Source: Bacteroidetes bacterium UBA1312 (GTDB lineage: Bacteria > Bacteroidota > Bacteroidia > Chitinophagales > Chitinophagaceae). Taken from it: 64,000 nt of DNA. Location of the stretch: positions 252,098 to 316,097 of the forward strand of contig DBTQ01000027.1 in NCBI GenBank assembly GCA_002307135.1, in the 5' to 3' direction. The position numbers and the translations under genes are program-made. The notes below the pieces were generated by a model, which saw only the letters and a list, made by a program, of their open reading frames with translations, was not told the DNA's origin and did no database searches. Each line of letters opens with the position of its first letter. Within the stretch, counting starts at the first letter, position 1. Of this stretch, positions 43,282-51,360 are shown one piece after another.

Positions 43282-44475
43282 TTGATGAAAGCTCACACGC
43301 AAGTCGCCCCATACAAACTTGCCAAAGTGTATATTGGACCAAATGAATGGCATCTAGAATTTTACTACTATTCTCTTGACAAAGAAAAGTACATTAGAGA
43401 TAAGGTTCGCCTCAAGGAAAGGGGGTTATCTATTGAGGAAAAAAAAGCAAAACTCGAACATTGGTGCATTGAGTTCAACAAAATACTTAAGGAACGAAAT
43501 AAGCTAGGCTTATATCATGAAGCGTTTGTCAAAAAGAAAACAAAATTCGATCCACGCATTACTATACCAGAGGCTTTAGTCTATGTAAAAAACAGTAAAG
43601 ACGATGCTATCAGCGAAGACCGTGCATCGTGTCTTCAAGAAACGGCTGGAATTTTCAACGTATTCTATAAAGCTCATGATAATTTCTCGTCATTGAGAAT
43701 TACTGCATTAAATGAAGATTTTATTAAATTCTTTGTAAAATGGTGTAAACAAGAAAAAAAGGCTGGCAAAACGATCAATAAATATTTATCTACAATCCAA
43801 TACGCTACAGAATGGCTTAAGAAAAAGAAGCACATTGCAGAATCTTTCGATACTGTATCATTTCGAGTTGCACAACCCAAAAACGAAACTGGACGCTTCC
43901 CTCCCCTAACCCACGAAGAAAAGGTAAGAGCATTTGATTATTTCCAAGTTAAAGACCCCAATTATTATTTATTTCTATTTTGGATATATTATACTTGTGT
44001 TCGCGGCTCAGAAATATATAGGATTCAAAGAGAGCAATTGAATTTCAAAAACAGAACGATCCATCTACCTTTTTTAGACACGAAAAATGGTAACTCCAAT
44101 TACGTTCAAATGCTTGAACCATTATATCTATTGATGCTCGAAATGAACATAGACAAATTAAAACCACATGTTTATCTTTTTGGCAATAATTTTCTACCTA
44201 GTGAAATCGAATATGAAGGCCCTCAATCTTCTAACAAATGGTTTAATCATAGGGACAATATGAACATGCCAAAGAAAAAACAGGCATACGGATTAAAGCA
44301 TACATTCAACGTTGATTACGTGGAAAACAATAAATACAACCTTGATTGGGAGTGGCTACGGCGCCATAATCGTCATGCTACAATACAACAAACACAAGAT
44401 TATATTTCGGAACTAACTGCATACTTTTTAGACGAAACAAAGAATATTATTATAGATTATCGTAGTAAAAAATAA
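43282..44475 (+). CDS. Tyrosine recombinase (integrase) of the element
   Basis: Site-specific recombinase that integrates at the tRNA-Glu gene. The 397-residue protein has an N-terminal SAM-like arm domain (about 90-190, with KTINKYLSTIQYATEWL) and a C-terminal catalytic domain: Arg in YTCVRGSEIYRI, Lys in LDTKNGNSNY, then YGLKHTFNVDY (the HxxR box is YxxK), RRHNRHATI and QDYISEL with the tyrosine nucleophile. Catalytic details deviate from the textbook but resemble Bacteroidota integrases. It reads away from the tRNA. The start could be the second Met. Its position 100 bp after a tRNA 3' end is typical. Confidence 0.9.
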   Translation: MMKAHTQVAPYKLAKVYIGPNEWHLEFYYYSLDKEKYIRDKVRLKERGLSIEEKKAKLEHWCIEFNKILKERNKLGLYHEAFVKKKTKFDPRITIPEALVYVKNSKDDAISEDRASCLQETAGIFNVFYKAHDNFSSLRITALNEDFIKFFVKWCKQEKKAGKTINKYLSTIQYATEWLKKKKHIAESFDTVSFRVAQPKNETGRFPPLTHEEKVRAFDYFQVKDPNYYLFLFWIYYTCVRGSEIYRIQREQLNFKNRTIHLPFLDTKNGNSNYVQMLEPLYLLMLEMNIDKLKPHVYLFGNNFLPSEIEYEGPQSSNKWFNHRDNMNMPKKKQAYGLKHTFNVDYVENNKYNLDWEWLRRHNRHATIQQTQDYISELTAYFLDETKNIIIDYRSKK

Positions 44476-44552
44476 ATAGGATACACTCTCCGTATCCTCA
44501 CCGCCGTTTTTGTTTTACTTTTTTCGGTGGCAGACAAAAAAGTAAAAGCTTA

Positions 44553-44578
44553 CGCCCCGCCAGGGGCGCAATTTTTTT
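44553..44578. terminator. Terminator between integrase and methyltransferase-like gene
   Basis: CGCCCC, loop GCCA, GGGGCG, then a T-rich stretch on the plus strand. It lies between the convergent integrase and methyltransferase-like genes. Confidence 0.6.
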
Positions 44579-44581
44579 GCC

Positions 44582-45349
44582 TTAAAACAGTGCCAGCTGG
44601 TTGCCTGTTGGCTGGTGTTCCACGTCCCGAAATACAGCCTTCCCCGCTGTTTTTGGTTCTGTTTCTTGCTGTTTCATGGTATTTTTCAAACGGCTTATAA
44701 AAGTTGTTTCTCCTGCTCCTGTTGTATAGTAGTAAGGCAGCCAAAAACCTTTGTCGTTTTGCACTTTTGAAATGTGCCAGCTCTTGAAATGCTCCATTGA
44801 TAAAGCGTCCATGTGTGCAATTTCTCCGCATAGCGTATTTGTAACCATATTCAGCACCGCCATTTTGCAGCAAGTCACATCTAAATCAGAACCGTAAAAA
44901 AGTGCGTTTCTGTTCCTCTTTCCTGCTGATAACAACATTCTCCCGCTACCACAAGCAGGGTCGCAAACCTTCTGCCCGTCCTTCAATTCATCTACTGCAA
45001 CAATTGCCGCCATAAAATCGGTAATCGGATCAGGTGTAAAATATTGCCCGTTCTTGCCATGACTTACGCAAGTCATAAAAATATCGCCTAGCGCATCGTA
45101 AAAACCTACTCCGTCATTGTCTGCGGCATAGCTCCAATATTTCAACATATCAGCCATTAAAGGGGCTTCTTTTTCTTTGTATTCTTTGTCGAGGTGCTTT
45201 ACCTCATCGTATGCTTTTTGGTCTTTATTTATGTTTAAACTCCACAAAGCGAAGTCTAAAAAATCATTGAAAACACTTCCATAACTACGTGTGTAGCTTA
45301 GGCGTTCAAAACTAGTTTTGAACGCCTTTAATGCCTCTTCTCTCCTCAT
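44582..45349 (-). CDS. Methyltransferase-fold protein lacking motif IV, with beta-clamp-like C-terminus
   Basis: From ATG 45349 the protein has 255 residues (the frame from 45391 overlaps the previous gene). The SAM motif DPACGSGRMLLSAG is at 130-143 and YGSDLDVTCCKMAVLNM follows, as in N6-adenine DNA methylases such as HsdM. The catalytic (N/D)PP(F/Y) motif is not seen anywhere in the remaining sequence. The last residues GNQLALF match the QLxLF consensus for binding the DNA polymerase beta clamp. It may be an inactive or altered modification enzyme tied to the replisome. A 28-bp perfect palindrome lies within its first codons. Two bases after the RadC gene. Confidence 0.6.
   Translation of the reverse strand: MRREEALKAFKTSFERLSYTRSYGSVFNDFLDFALWSLNINKDQKAYDEVKHLDKEYKEKEAPLMADMLKYWSYAADNDGVGFYDALGDIFMTCVSHGKNGQYFTPDPITDFMAAIVAVDELKDGQKVCDPACGSGRMLLSAGKRNRNALFYGSDLDVTCCKMAVLNMVTNTLCGEIAHMDALSMEHFKSWHISKVQNDKGFWLPYYYTTGAGETTFISRLKNTMKQQETEPKTAGKAVFRDVEHQPTGNQLALF
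45300..45327. repeat. Perfect 28-bp palindrome within a coding region
   Basis: The bases from 45300 to 45327 equal their own reverse complement exactly, beginning AGGCGTTCAAAACT; the centre has no loop. It encodes residues of about 8-16 of the methyltransferase-like protein, KAFKTSFER. Possible operator. Confidence 0.85.
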
Positions 45350-45351
45350 GA

Positions 45352-45831
45352 TTACAGCCCTCCTTCGTTTGCGAAACTGTAATAGTCCCAATCAGTTAAA
45401 ATAAGATGGTCTAGTAATGTAATGTCTAGGAGTTTTGCACCTTCTTTTAATCTAGCGGTTAATTGTTTATCCGATTCACTAGCGTTTAAATTTCCGCTGG
45501 GGTGGTTGTGTGCGACAATGAGATTAACAGCAAGGCAATTAATAGCGGCGCAAAGTATTAATCTAATGTCTGCAACGGTCATACAAATACCGCCTGAACT
45601 TACTTTATATACTGCGATCACTTCACTTGCATTGTTCATTAAGAGGCATAAAAATTGCTCTTTGGTCTGCATCTCCTGCTCAAAATAAGGCTTCAAAAAG
45701 TAGTATGAATCCGAGGCACAATTTATTTTGGTTCGGATTTCGGGGTGCTGGTTGTTCTTGTAATTGATTGCAACCTCTGTATAGTCGCAAATTGCTTTAA
45801 GTCCTGTTTCTTCTAATTGTTGCTTGCTCAT
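45352..45831 (-). CDS. RadC/JAMM-domain protein
   Basis: The 159-residue protein has the RadC (MPN/JAMM) domain with metal site His108-x-His110-P-S-G-x8-D (AHNHPSGNLNASESDKQL). The N-terminal ~50 residues are not the HhH of classical RadC, so it is the shorter form common in mobile elements. Its molecular role in this setting is unknown (RadC is not a proven repair enzyme). It is part of a small minus-strand block; its leader shares a conserved translation start with two neighbours. Confidence 0.85.
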   Translation of the reverse strand: MSKQQLEETGLKAICDYTEVAINYKNNQHPEIRTKINCASDSYYFLKPYFEQEMQTKEQFLCLLMNNASEVIAVYKVSSGGICMTVADIRLILCAAINCLAVNLIVAHNHPSGNLNASESDKQLTARLKEGAKLLDITLLDHLILTDWDYYSFANEGGL

Positions 45832-45881
45832 CTTTAAGTCTGTTTTTTATTAATAATTTGTAAATACTTTATGTAATTGCG

Positions 45882-46091
45882 TTAATTGAACATTATTCTG
45901 TATCTGCCTTTTTTAAGCTGTATTTCAATACGTGGCACTTCTCCTTTACTATTACTTACGATACCCTCAACAACTTTGAACGTCGTTGAATAAAACATTT
46001 TATTCAACATGTTTTCAACTCCTTCGATACCTAACGATTCGGGGGTACTTGCTAAAAGTTTACCTTTTGTACTTGTTTTTTCTTTGCTCAT
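45882..46091 (-). CDS. Small hypothetical protein of the element
   Basis: A 69-residue protein, basic N-terminus (MSKEKTSTKGKL) and a beta-rich end (VEGIVSNSKGEVPRIEIQLKKGRYRIMF). Not recognised. The leader ACTTAAAGATGAG is shared with the J-domain and RadC genes, supporting its reality. Confidence 0.45.
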   Translation of the reverse strand: MSKEKTSTKGKLLASTPESLGIEGVENMLNKMFYSTTFKVVEGIVSNSKGEVPRIEIQLKKGRYRIMFN

Positions 46092-46118
46092 CTTTAAGTC
46101 TGTTATTTATGTTATGGT

Positions 46119-46598
46119 TTATTTAATATAATTGCCTTTCGATTTTAAAATGGTACTTCCGTACTTCGTCCGTATGTCGTCCATTGAAACGGACTTTGTA
46201 CTTTTTGTTTTGTTTTCCTCGCTTCTGAAATACCATTTGACTTTATTTTTTGCATAGTAAAAACCCGATGCTTTCAAAGCTTCTTTGCGTTCGCGAGTAT
46301 TGCCACTAACCCAAATCCATGACCCGCAAACCTCAATAATCAAATCATCAAAAGATATAATACCGTCGATTGCTTTTTTGTAGGCTTCGGAGGATAACAA
46401 ATCTTCATTAATTTCATTGTCTGTTTTGCCTTCCTTCTTTCCCATCGTAAAAACCCGTTGGGAATACTGCACATTAATAATTTTCATTATCTCTACATCA
46501 CCCCCCAAATCAGGATGATATTTTTTAGCGAGTTCTTTATATTTCGCTTTTAACTCCTCCATCGTGTTACATTCATCAAAATAAAATACTTGGCTCAT
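46119..46598 (-). CDS. J-domain protein of the mobile element
   Basis: The 159-residue protein starts with a J-domain: MEELKAKYKELAKKYHPDLGGDVEIM with the HPD at 28-30, which would stimulate a DnaK ATPase. The C-terminal part (IIEVCGSWIWVSGNTRERKEALKASGFYYAKNKVKWYFRSEE) is a domain known next to J-domains in mobile-element proteins of Bacteroidota. It probably helps assembly or replication of the element; the mechanism is unknown. It heads the leftward block, with the 0.5 kb non-coding region upstream. Confidence 0.75.
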   Translation of the reverse strand: MSQVFYFDECNTMEELKAKYKELAKKYHPDLGGDVEIMKIINVQYSQRVFTMGKKEGKTDNEINEDLLSSEAYKKAIDGIISFDDLIIEVCGSWIWVSGNTRERKEALKASGFYYAKNKVKWYFRSEENKTKSTKSVSMDDIRTKYGSTILKSKGNYIK

Positions 46599-47118
46599 CT
46601 TTAAGTTCTTTAACTATTATAAACGTTTGATTTTCAATATAAAAGTACGAAAAAAAGAGCAAAAATATGTACTTTTACTTCTGTTTTCACATAGTATTAA
46701 CTAAAGTTTATAGCGAAAATTCGTATGTCAGATTAAAATAATTAAATGTTTGATTATCAATTAATTGAGGTGTTTTTTATCAAAAAATACTCTCAATTAA
46801 TGCGCCACACCAACGCACGCCCTGTGGAAAAAAGGCAATTTCCCTAGACATATAGTAGATATGTGATATGGGTCTGCGGCGGCACTTGCCCTTACTCCCA
46901 GCAAGCACCCTTAGTGCTTGCTCTTCCTATAGACTACATGACTTAAAGCATGGTCTTGCATAGTCGATGCTTAGGCATGTACTACAAACGACAACGACTA
47001 CAGGTCTGTAAGACTTGTAGTCGTTGTACTTCCATTGATGCGTGAAGGATAGTAACGGATACCCCGCACATCGTGTGTGTAATAGTGGATAGCCTGCCCC
47101 CATCAGGGCACGCCCCCA
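46599..47118. other. Structured non-coding region of the element
   Basis: About 520 bp with no gene. It is rich in stable hairpins: AGCAAGCAC paired with GTGCTTGCT (46900-46922, 9-bp stem), a composite stem around 46931-46954, and a 17-bp stem with one G-T pair and a 3-nt loop (46991-47027). GC-rich words recur (CACGCCC, GGATACC). It may encode an RNA, or hold a replication or packaging region (it follows the terminase genes). Confidence 0.45.
46991..47027. repeat. Long hairpin in the non-coding region
   Basis: 17-nt arm ACAACGACTACAGGTCT pairs with the following arm across loop GTA with one G-T. Not followed by a T tract, so it is not a standard terminator. Confidence 0.7.
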
Positions 47119-48729
47119 TTACCTAAACCCAACCGTAGTAATAGATTCTGTAAGCATTGGATATAAATTGAGTTCTAATACTGCCCATATTACCATATCA
47201 AAACAATCACTGAAATGCGTTGCTTGTTCTTGTGGAAACTTAATATCTGTTTCACTGCTCTTGTCCTTCTTCGTTCCCTTGTCTGTTTCTTTTGTTCCTG
47301 TCTGATCCATAGATAATACCATTATAGCGCAACGATGTTGGTGTATGCGTACTTGTAAAGGATATGCTTGTACATTCTGCAAATAAAATTGAACCCTCCT
47401 GTATTTGGTGTCTTGTAATGGTGCTTGCCCCATATACACATAAGTAATCGTCCAGCCGTTGTTCTCAAAGTGTTGTACGACTTCCTCCGCAAAGGATACC
47501 TGACCGTTTCGTTTGCCGACTGCAGTATGGTCATAGAAATAGTAAACGTGCTTACAGATACGCCCCTTATGAAAATCGCAAAACTGGTCAATGACATTCT
47601 TTAAACCCAGGGGATGCTTCACATAGAAATCACCCAAAAAATTAAGCGAATTACAACCCGTAACCCGATCATTAATTTGGAAGCTGACCAATGGCGACAA
47701 AGAAGCCTGATAATCCAATACTACGCCAATTGGTTTGCTGGTATCGTCGTCGTAATCTTCTGTGTGCAAGTGGTGTTCTTTCCTATCGGGATAGAAACTA
47801 TTTTCTACACGGGTGGGGTCTATGTTCTCAATGGCAACGGCATATTCATATGCCGTAAGACTTCGACGCATATTGTCGAAGAAATCGGGGCTAAGATTCT
47901 CTACATTGTCCATTGCCGATGCTTCGACTACATAGACCAAATTTTTGCGTAAGCCCGCTAAAACCATTTCGATTTTTCCAATGCGCTTCAATATTTTGGC
48001 AACTGTACCGTTGCTGATATTATCTTCAGCTAACCGTTGCCGCAATCCATTAATGGTGCATTGGTAATAGATTACTGCGTTAATAGCATCCTTGTCCATC
48101 AATTTTCGCTTGGCTAAGAGCCAGTGCATGGATGGACTTAATTTGTCCGTAACGAACAATTTAGCACCATACCAGGGCGAACTACCAAAGTGTTTCACAT
48201 GACCCCGCAAAATGGGGAACACCTCAGCTCGGAGCTGTACCTCGTTCAATAATTTTGCCTCATCGCAAACAATCCATTGTAAGGACTTACCATTGGCACT
48301 GCCTTTTAAATGCAAAGAAATCAATTCCAGTGTAGTGCCATTCGGGAACGATATAACGTGCTTGTAATCGATGACGGGCGTTAATGGTTTATCCCAACCC
48401 TCGGGCGGCTTCTTACCATACACATAATGCCCGCCCTTGCTCGGTTCATACTCATAATAGCCCAGCTGTTCAAATGCCAAAAAAAGCGGCTGCAATATCT
48501 TCGTTTCGATGTCCGTAAATGTCTTGCCCACAAGACCGCCACTACTGCGGGGCATCATCACCATTTTATGGAGTATCCAAGGTGCAATGATGCCCACCGT
48601 TTTACCCCCGCCACGACCAATAAAGGCGTACATTTCATTTGGCATTACCGTGTAAGCTTTCGCTTGCGGTACATTCAATACGAACTTGACGACGTTCTCA
48701 TATTCCAACTCTGCGAGTGCCTTATTCAT
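47119..48729 (-). CDS. Phage large terminase subunit
   Basis: ATPase and nuclease that packages DNA into proheads. From ATG 48729 the protein has 536 residues (the frame from 48795 would overlap the small subunit much more). Walker A GRGGGKT is at 38-44, Walker B IVCDE at 153-157. The nuclease region has VVLDYQASLSP and YFYDHTAVGKRN. It overlaps the upstream gene by 8 bp and ends at 47119, as the last gene of the long structural operon. Confidence 0.85.
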   Translation of the reverse strand: MNKALAELEYENVVKFVLNVPQAKAYTVMPNEMYAFIGRGGGKTVGIIAPWILHKMVMMPRSSGGLVGKTFTDIETKILQPLFLAFEQLGYYEYEPSKGGHYVYGKKPPEGWDKPLTPVIDYKHVISFPNGTTLELISLHLKGSANGKSLQWIVCDEAKLLNEVQLRAEVFPILRGHVKHFGSSPWYGAKLFVTDKLSPSMHWLLAKRKLMDKDAINAVIYYQCTINGLRQRLAEDNISNGTVAKILKRIGKIEMVLAGLRKNLVYVVEASAMDNVENLSPDFFDNMRRSLTAYEYAVAIENIDPTRVENSFYPDRKEHHLHTEDYDDDTSKPIGVVLDYQASLSPLVSFQINDRVTGCNSLNFLGDFYVKHPLGLKNVIDQFCDFHKGRICKHVYYFYDHTAVGKRNGQVSFAEEVVQHFENNGWTITYVYMGQAPLQDTKYRRVQFYLQNVQAYPLQVRIHQHRCAIMVLSMDQTGTKETDKGTKKDKSSETDIKFPQEQATHFSDCFDMVIWAVLELNLYPMLTESITTVGFR

Positions 48730-49333
48730 CGTCGTCCTCCTCTTCAAAATCTGCATCGAGGATAATACCCCGCTGTGCCAATCGTTCACGGGCAATGGCA
48801 GATGCTTGCAGCTCCGTTAAAGGTGTTTCTGTCAGCTGTGCAATGTTGTTTTGCGTAATATTTAAGATGATGGCCGTAGGTAAGGAATGCTGCTCTTTGT
48901 CTTCCGGCAAAGCCATACAAGCTTTGGTATAGGCATCAAACAATTTAGCTAGTAAATCCAGCCTTCCCCTGCTCTGGGCAAAAATGATAGCGGCTTCAAT
49001 CCTATCGGTATGAATGGCCAGTAAGTATTTTTTGTTGCTCTTACGTGTAGAGCCCAGCACGGTTCTTGCATCGTCAATATCACGCCAGGACGTAGAAAGG
49101 CTTTGGTCAAATTGTTTGCTGACAATGTTGGCCACTTCTTTACTGGTGTACTTGCCCGTCCGGAATAATTCATCAACCTTTTCGATTCGCTCCAGTAATT
49201 TTAATTGCAGCTCCGTTAATATCACTGAACCTGGTTCGGCAATCAGGTAATCGGTAATAACTTCCACATTGCTTTTCTTCTTACCCGCATCGAGCATACG
49301 CATCACGTTGGTGGGTATCTTATCGCTACTCAT
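48722..49333 (-). CDS. Putative small terminase subunit / HTH protein
   Basis: The 203-residue protein lies directly before the large subunit, with an 8-bp overlap, the usual place for the small terminase. An N-terminal helical region contains a possible HTH (YTSKEVANIVSKQFDQSLSTSWRDIDDAR), a helical oligomerisation region follows, and the C-terminus is very acidic (DADFEEEDDDE). Position and charge pattern fit a DNA-recognising TerS. I do not see a clear family motif. Confidence 0.55.
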   Translation of the reverse strand: MSSDKIPTNVMRMLDAGKKKSNVEVITDYLIAEPGSVILTELQLKLLERIEKVDELFRTGKYTSKEVANIVSKQFDQSLSTSWRDIDDARTVLGSTRKSNKKYLLAIHTDRIEAAIIFAQSRGRLDLLAKLFDAYTKACMALPEDKEQHSLPTAIILNITQNNIAQLTETPLTELQASAIARERLAQRGIILDADFEEEDDDE

Positions 49334-49604
49334 AAAAACGCTTCACCTCCCTAAGCTCATTCATTTTCGTTACCATGACCTGTGCAGGGCTACTGCCCGC
49401 AATTGCCAGTTTTATAATGGAGTTCCGAAACTTAATGTCTGTTTCAAAATAGGCAGACCAATAGCATTTATAAAAATCGCAATCAACATCTAGCATGTAT
49501 CCGGCAATCAGTTCGGAGCTAATGCCGAGGGCAATACCGATTTCTTCCGGAGCGTATAATAGTTTAGCAAAGGCGCGTACTTCGTCCATTAATTCTTTAT
49601 CCAT
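49326..49604 (-). CDS. Small helical phage protein near the terminase
   Basis: A 92-residue protein, mostly helical (MDKELMDEVRAFAKLLYAPEEIGIALGI), with an HTH-like segment (APEEIGIALGISSELIAGYML). Overlaps both neighbours by 8 bp. It may be a second small-terminase component or a regulator. No clear family. Confidence 0.5.
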   Translation of the reverse strand: MDKELMDEVRAFAKLLYAPEEIGIALGISSELIAGYMLDVDCDFYKCYWSAYFETDIKFRNSIIKLAIAGSSPAQVMVTKMNELREVKRFYE

Positions 49605-50181
49605 TTTCCGCTAAAATTTTACAAATCCATTCCTTGTGAAATCGGCTTACCGATTCACTTTTCGTAATAACACCCACCTCCATACGTTTGTTCTCGGTAT
49701 AGTTGGCCGAGCCTAAGATCACTAGGTCTAAATGTTCGCCTTCGATGATGGTTACTTTGGCGTGGCAAGCCCGCAAGACAATGCGATTAGAGATGCTTTT
49801 AAGCAGCTGTAAGCTGCCCGCCGAACGGGTTTCGACACGGTTGTCAATAACGCAATGCAAAGACTTTATCAAGCCGACATCTTGTAAGCCGAGCAAAGCT
49901 CTTACTGCGGTTTCGCTCATAGCAAAGCTGCTCAGGTACACATCGCTTTTACCAGCGATACCGATTAAACCAATTAAGAGTTGGTGCATATTCCAAGCGC
50001 CATCCGTATAAAAATGCGTATGCTCATGGAGTTGTACCGATTCAACCAGCTGCATGACGTTATCACCGCTGGACATTGTGCCCTTACCGCCGTCAATGGC
50101 AGCCCAGGACACCTCGCCAACGGCTTCATCTTGTTTGTCCTGTTCGGCGATTAATTGCGACGCACTAATTAATTTCCGCAT
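49597..50181 (-). CDS. PLD-like (HKD) phage protein
   Basis: The 194-residue protein has one phospholipase D-type motif: His140-A-Lys142 (CHAKVTIIEGEH) and GSANYTENKRMEVGVI at 157-172. Single HKD motifs are found in dimeric nucleases such as Nuc or BfiI as well as in other hydrolases. It sits between structural and terminase genes, overlapping both neighbours. It could be a nuclease used in packaging or against competitors; this is inference. Confidence 0.6.
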   Translation of the reverse strand: MRKLISASQLIAEQDKQDEAVGEVSWAAIDGGKGTMSSGDNVMQLVESVQLHEHTHFYTDGAWNMHQLLIGLIGIAGKSDVYLSSFAMSETAVRALLGLQDVGLIKSLHCVIDNRVETRSAGSLQLLKSISNRIVLRACHAKVTIIEGEHLDLVILGSANYTENKRMEVGVITKSESVSRFHKEWICKILAENG

Positions 50182-50818
50182 GGCTCAACCGTTTTTCAAG
50201 TGATAACTTTTCTTCACTGTAGGCGTTTAGCCTGGCTAAAGCTTTTTCATCTTCTGGATTATCGGCAAGAATGTTTTTAGCTTTAGTGATATAGCAACGA
50301 AGGTTGTTGAGGCGTTTTTGCAGTTTGTTGGTATCGGTAACCACATCGGCTTTGGTTTCTTCTTCGGGGATATGCCGACCATTGGTCAGGAAGTAATCCC
50401 GTTTTTCCCATAGCGCCATACATTGCCTTTCGAGGGTTAATATTTTGTGCGCCATTGCTCCACGTACCAGGTCATTAGGGGCATCGCTCAAACGAGCACC
50501 TAAATTTTTCATTTCATTGAATAGCGGAATCCATTGCGCACGATACGGGTCTTTGTTTTCTTCGACCTTTAGCTCGGGCATCAGGAATTTGCCAAACGAA
50601 ACAATGGCCGCTTTAGGCTGTTCGATTATTGGAATGGAAATTGTGTTGGGTTCTTTGATGGCCGCTAACGCTTGTACCAGTCGCTCTTGCCGATATTCGG
50701 AATACCCTTGCTCGAACATTTTCTTCATGGCCTCATTGTCGCCATAGGTATTATACAGGGCTACACCCAGCTGGTACTCCCTGCCGCTGCATAGCCATTG
50801 CTTTATTGATTTGCTCAT
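50165..50818 (-). CDS. Hypothetical helical phage protein
   Basis: From ATG 50818 (MSKSIKQWLC) the protein has 217 residues; the longer frame from 50869 would begin in the terminator and is rejected. Mostly helical with a C-terminal coiled coil (NLRCYITKAKNILADNPEDEKALARLNAYSEEKLSLEKRL). No family recognised; possible scaffold or terminase partner. A GTGTCCTTTCCC-like motif lies 29 nt upstream, right after a terminator, so this gene probably starts a new transcription unit. Confidence 0.5.
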   Translation of the reverse strand: MSKSIKQWLCSGREYQLGVALYNTYGDNEAMKKMFEQGYSEYRQERLVQALAAIKEPNTISIPIIEQPKAAIVSFGKFLMPELKVEENKDPYRAQWIPLFNEMKNLGARLSDAPNDLVRGAMAHKILTLERQCMALWEKRDYFLTNGRHIPEEETKADVVTDTNKLQKRLNNLRCYITKAKNILADNPEDEKALARLNAYSEEKLSLEKRLSHAEIN

Positions 50819-50847
50819 GCTGCGAAAATGGCAATTGCCATGCACAG

Positions 50848-50859
50848 GGGAAAGGACAC
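50848..50859 (-). promoter_or_regulatory. Element motif copy 1 (GTGTCCTTTCCC)
   Basis: Minus-strand GTGTCCTTTCCC, 29 nt upstream of the gene at 50818 and directly after a terminator. One of three similar sites (others at 58659 and 62881). Confidence 0.5.
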
Positions 50860-50869
50860 GTATCAGCAC

Positions 50870-50893
50870 AAAAAACCGCCCTAATTAGGCGGC
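50870..50893 (-). terminator. Terminator after the 79-residue gene
   Basis: Minus strand: CCGCC, loop TAATTA, GGGCGG, then TTTTTT. Confidence 0.75.
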
Positions 50894-50954
50894 TATAAAG
50901 TCAATAATTGTAGCGTTTGTAAAGAGATTGAAAGTATTAACACTAATATTTACA

Positions 50955-51194
50955 TTAATCTAAATCCCTTAACAACCAAACGAGCCGCAAGTCGCCAATA
51001 CTGTCGTAATGATAGCCATGCGCACTTAACCATAGCGATACGGATTGCGGCGTAATACTGCTGTCGCCTGTATGATTAAAGAGTTCTTCGGTTATCTCTA
51101 AAGTAGTTAATGTAGTAGTCGCTTCTTTAAAATTTGAAGCGGCGGCGTAACGTTGAAATAGGTAGTCGAAGACTGGATGAGTTTTTTGTTCCAT
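50955..51194 (-). CDS. Small hypothetical phage protein
   Basis: From ATG 51194 the protein has 79 residues (MEQKTHPVFDYLFQRYAAASNFKEA), with a helical TLTTLEITEELFNHTGDSSITPQSVSLWLSAHGY that could be a winged or HTH fold. Unknown function; it could be a regulator. A leader with strong inverted repeats precedes it and a terminator follows. Confidence 0.5.
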   Translation of the reverse strand: MEQKTHPVFDYLFQRYAAASNFKEATTTLTTLEITEELFNHTGDSSITPQSVSLWLSAHGYHYDSIGDLRLVWLLRDLD

Positions 51195-51210
51195 AAAATA
51201 TGAGTGGTGC

Positions 51211-51319
51211 GCCCACAAACAGTAATATACCATTCGAACCCGATTTGACGGATTGCACCACTCAATATTGGATAAAACTCAATATCGGGCGGCATTCTAA
51301 TGTATTACTATTTGTGGGC
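51211..51319. repeat. Imperfect inverted repeat in the leader of the 79-residue gene
   Basis: Left arm 51211-51244 begins GCCCACAAACAGTAATA and right arm 51284-51319 is its approximate complement. Nested 9-bp arms GAGTGGTGC (51202-51210) and GCACCACTC (51255-51263), and direct repeats CTCAATATTGG/CTCAATATCGG (51261, 51279), are also present. Possibly operator or attenuator. Confidence 0.65.
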
Positions 51320-51360
51320 ACGGCAAAAATAGCCATCTAATTTCGCTCTAACAAAAAATC

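Noticed and set aside
46599..47118. CRISPR array or tRNA cluster
   Set aside because: Hairpins are all different, with no regular repeat-spacer spacing and no cloverleaf.
51202..51319. Invertible DNA segment (inverton)
   Set aside because: Spacer between arms is only about 40 nt and arms are imperfect; kept as a repeat finding but not called as inverton.
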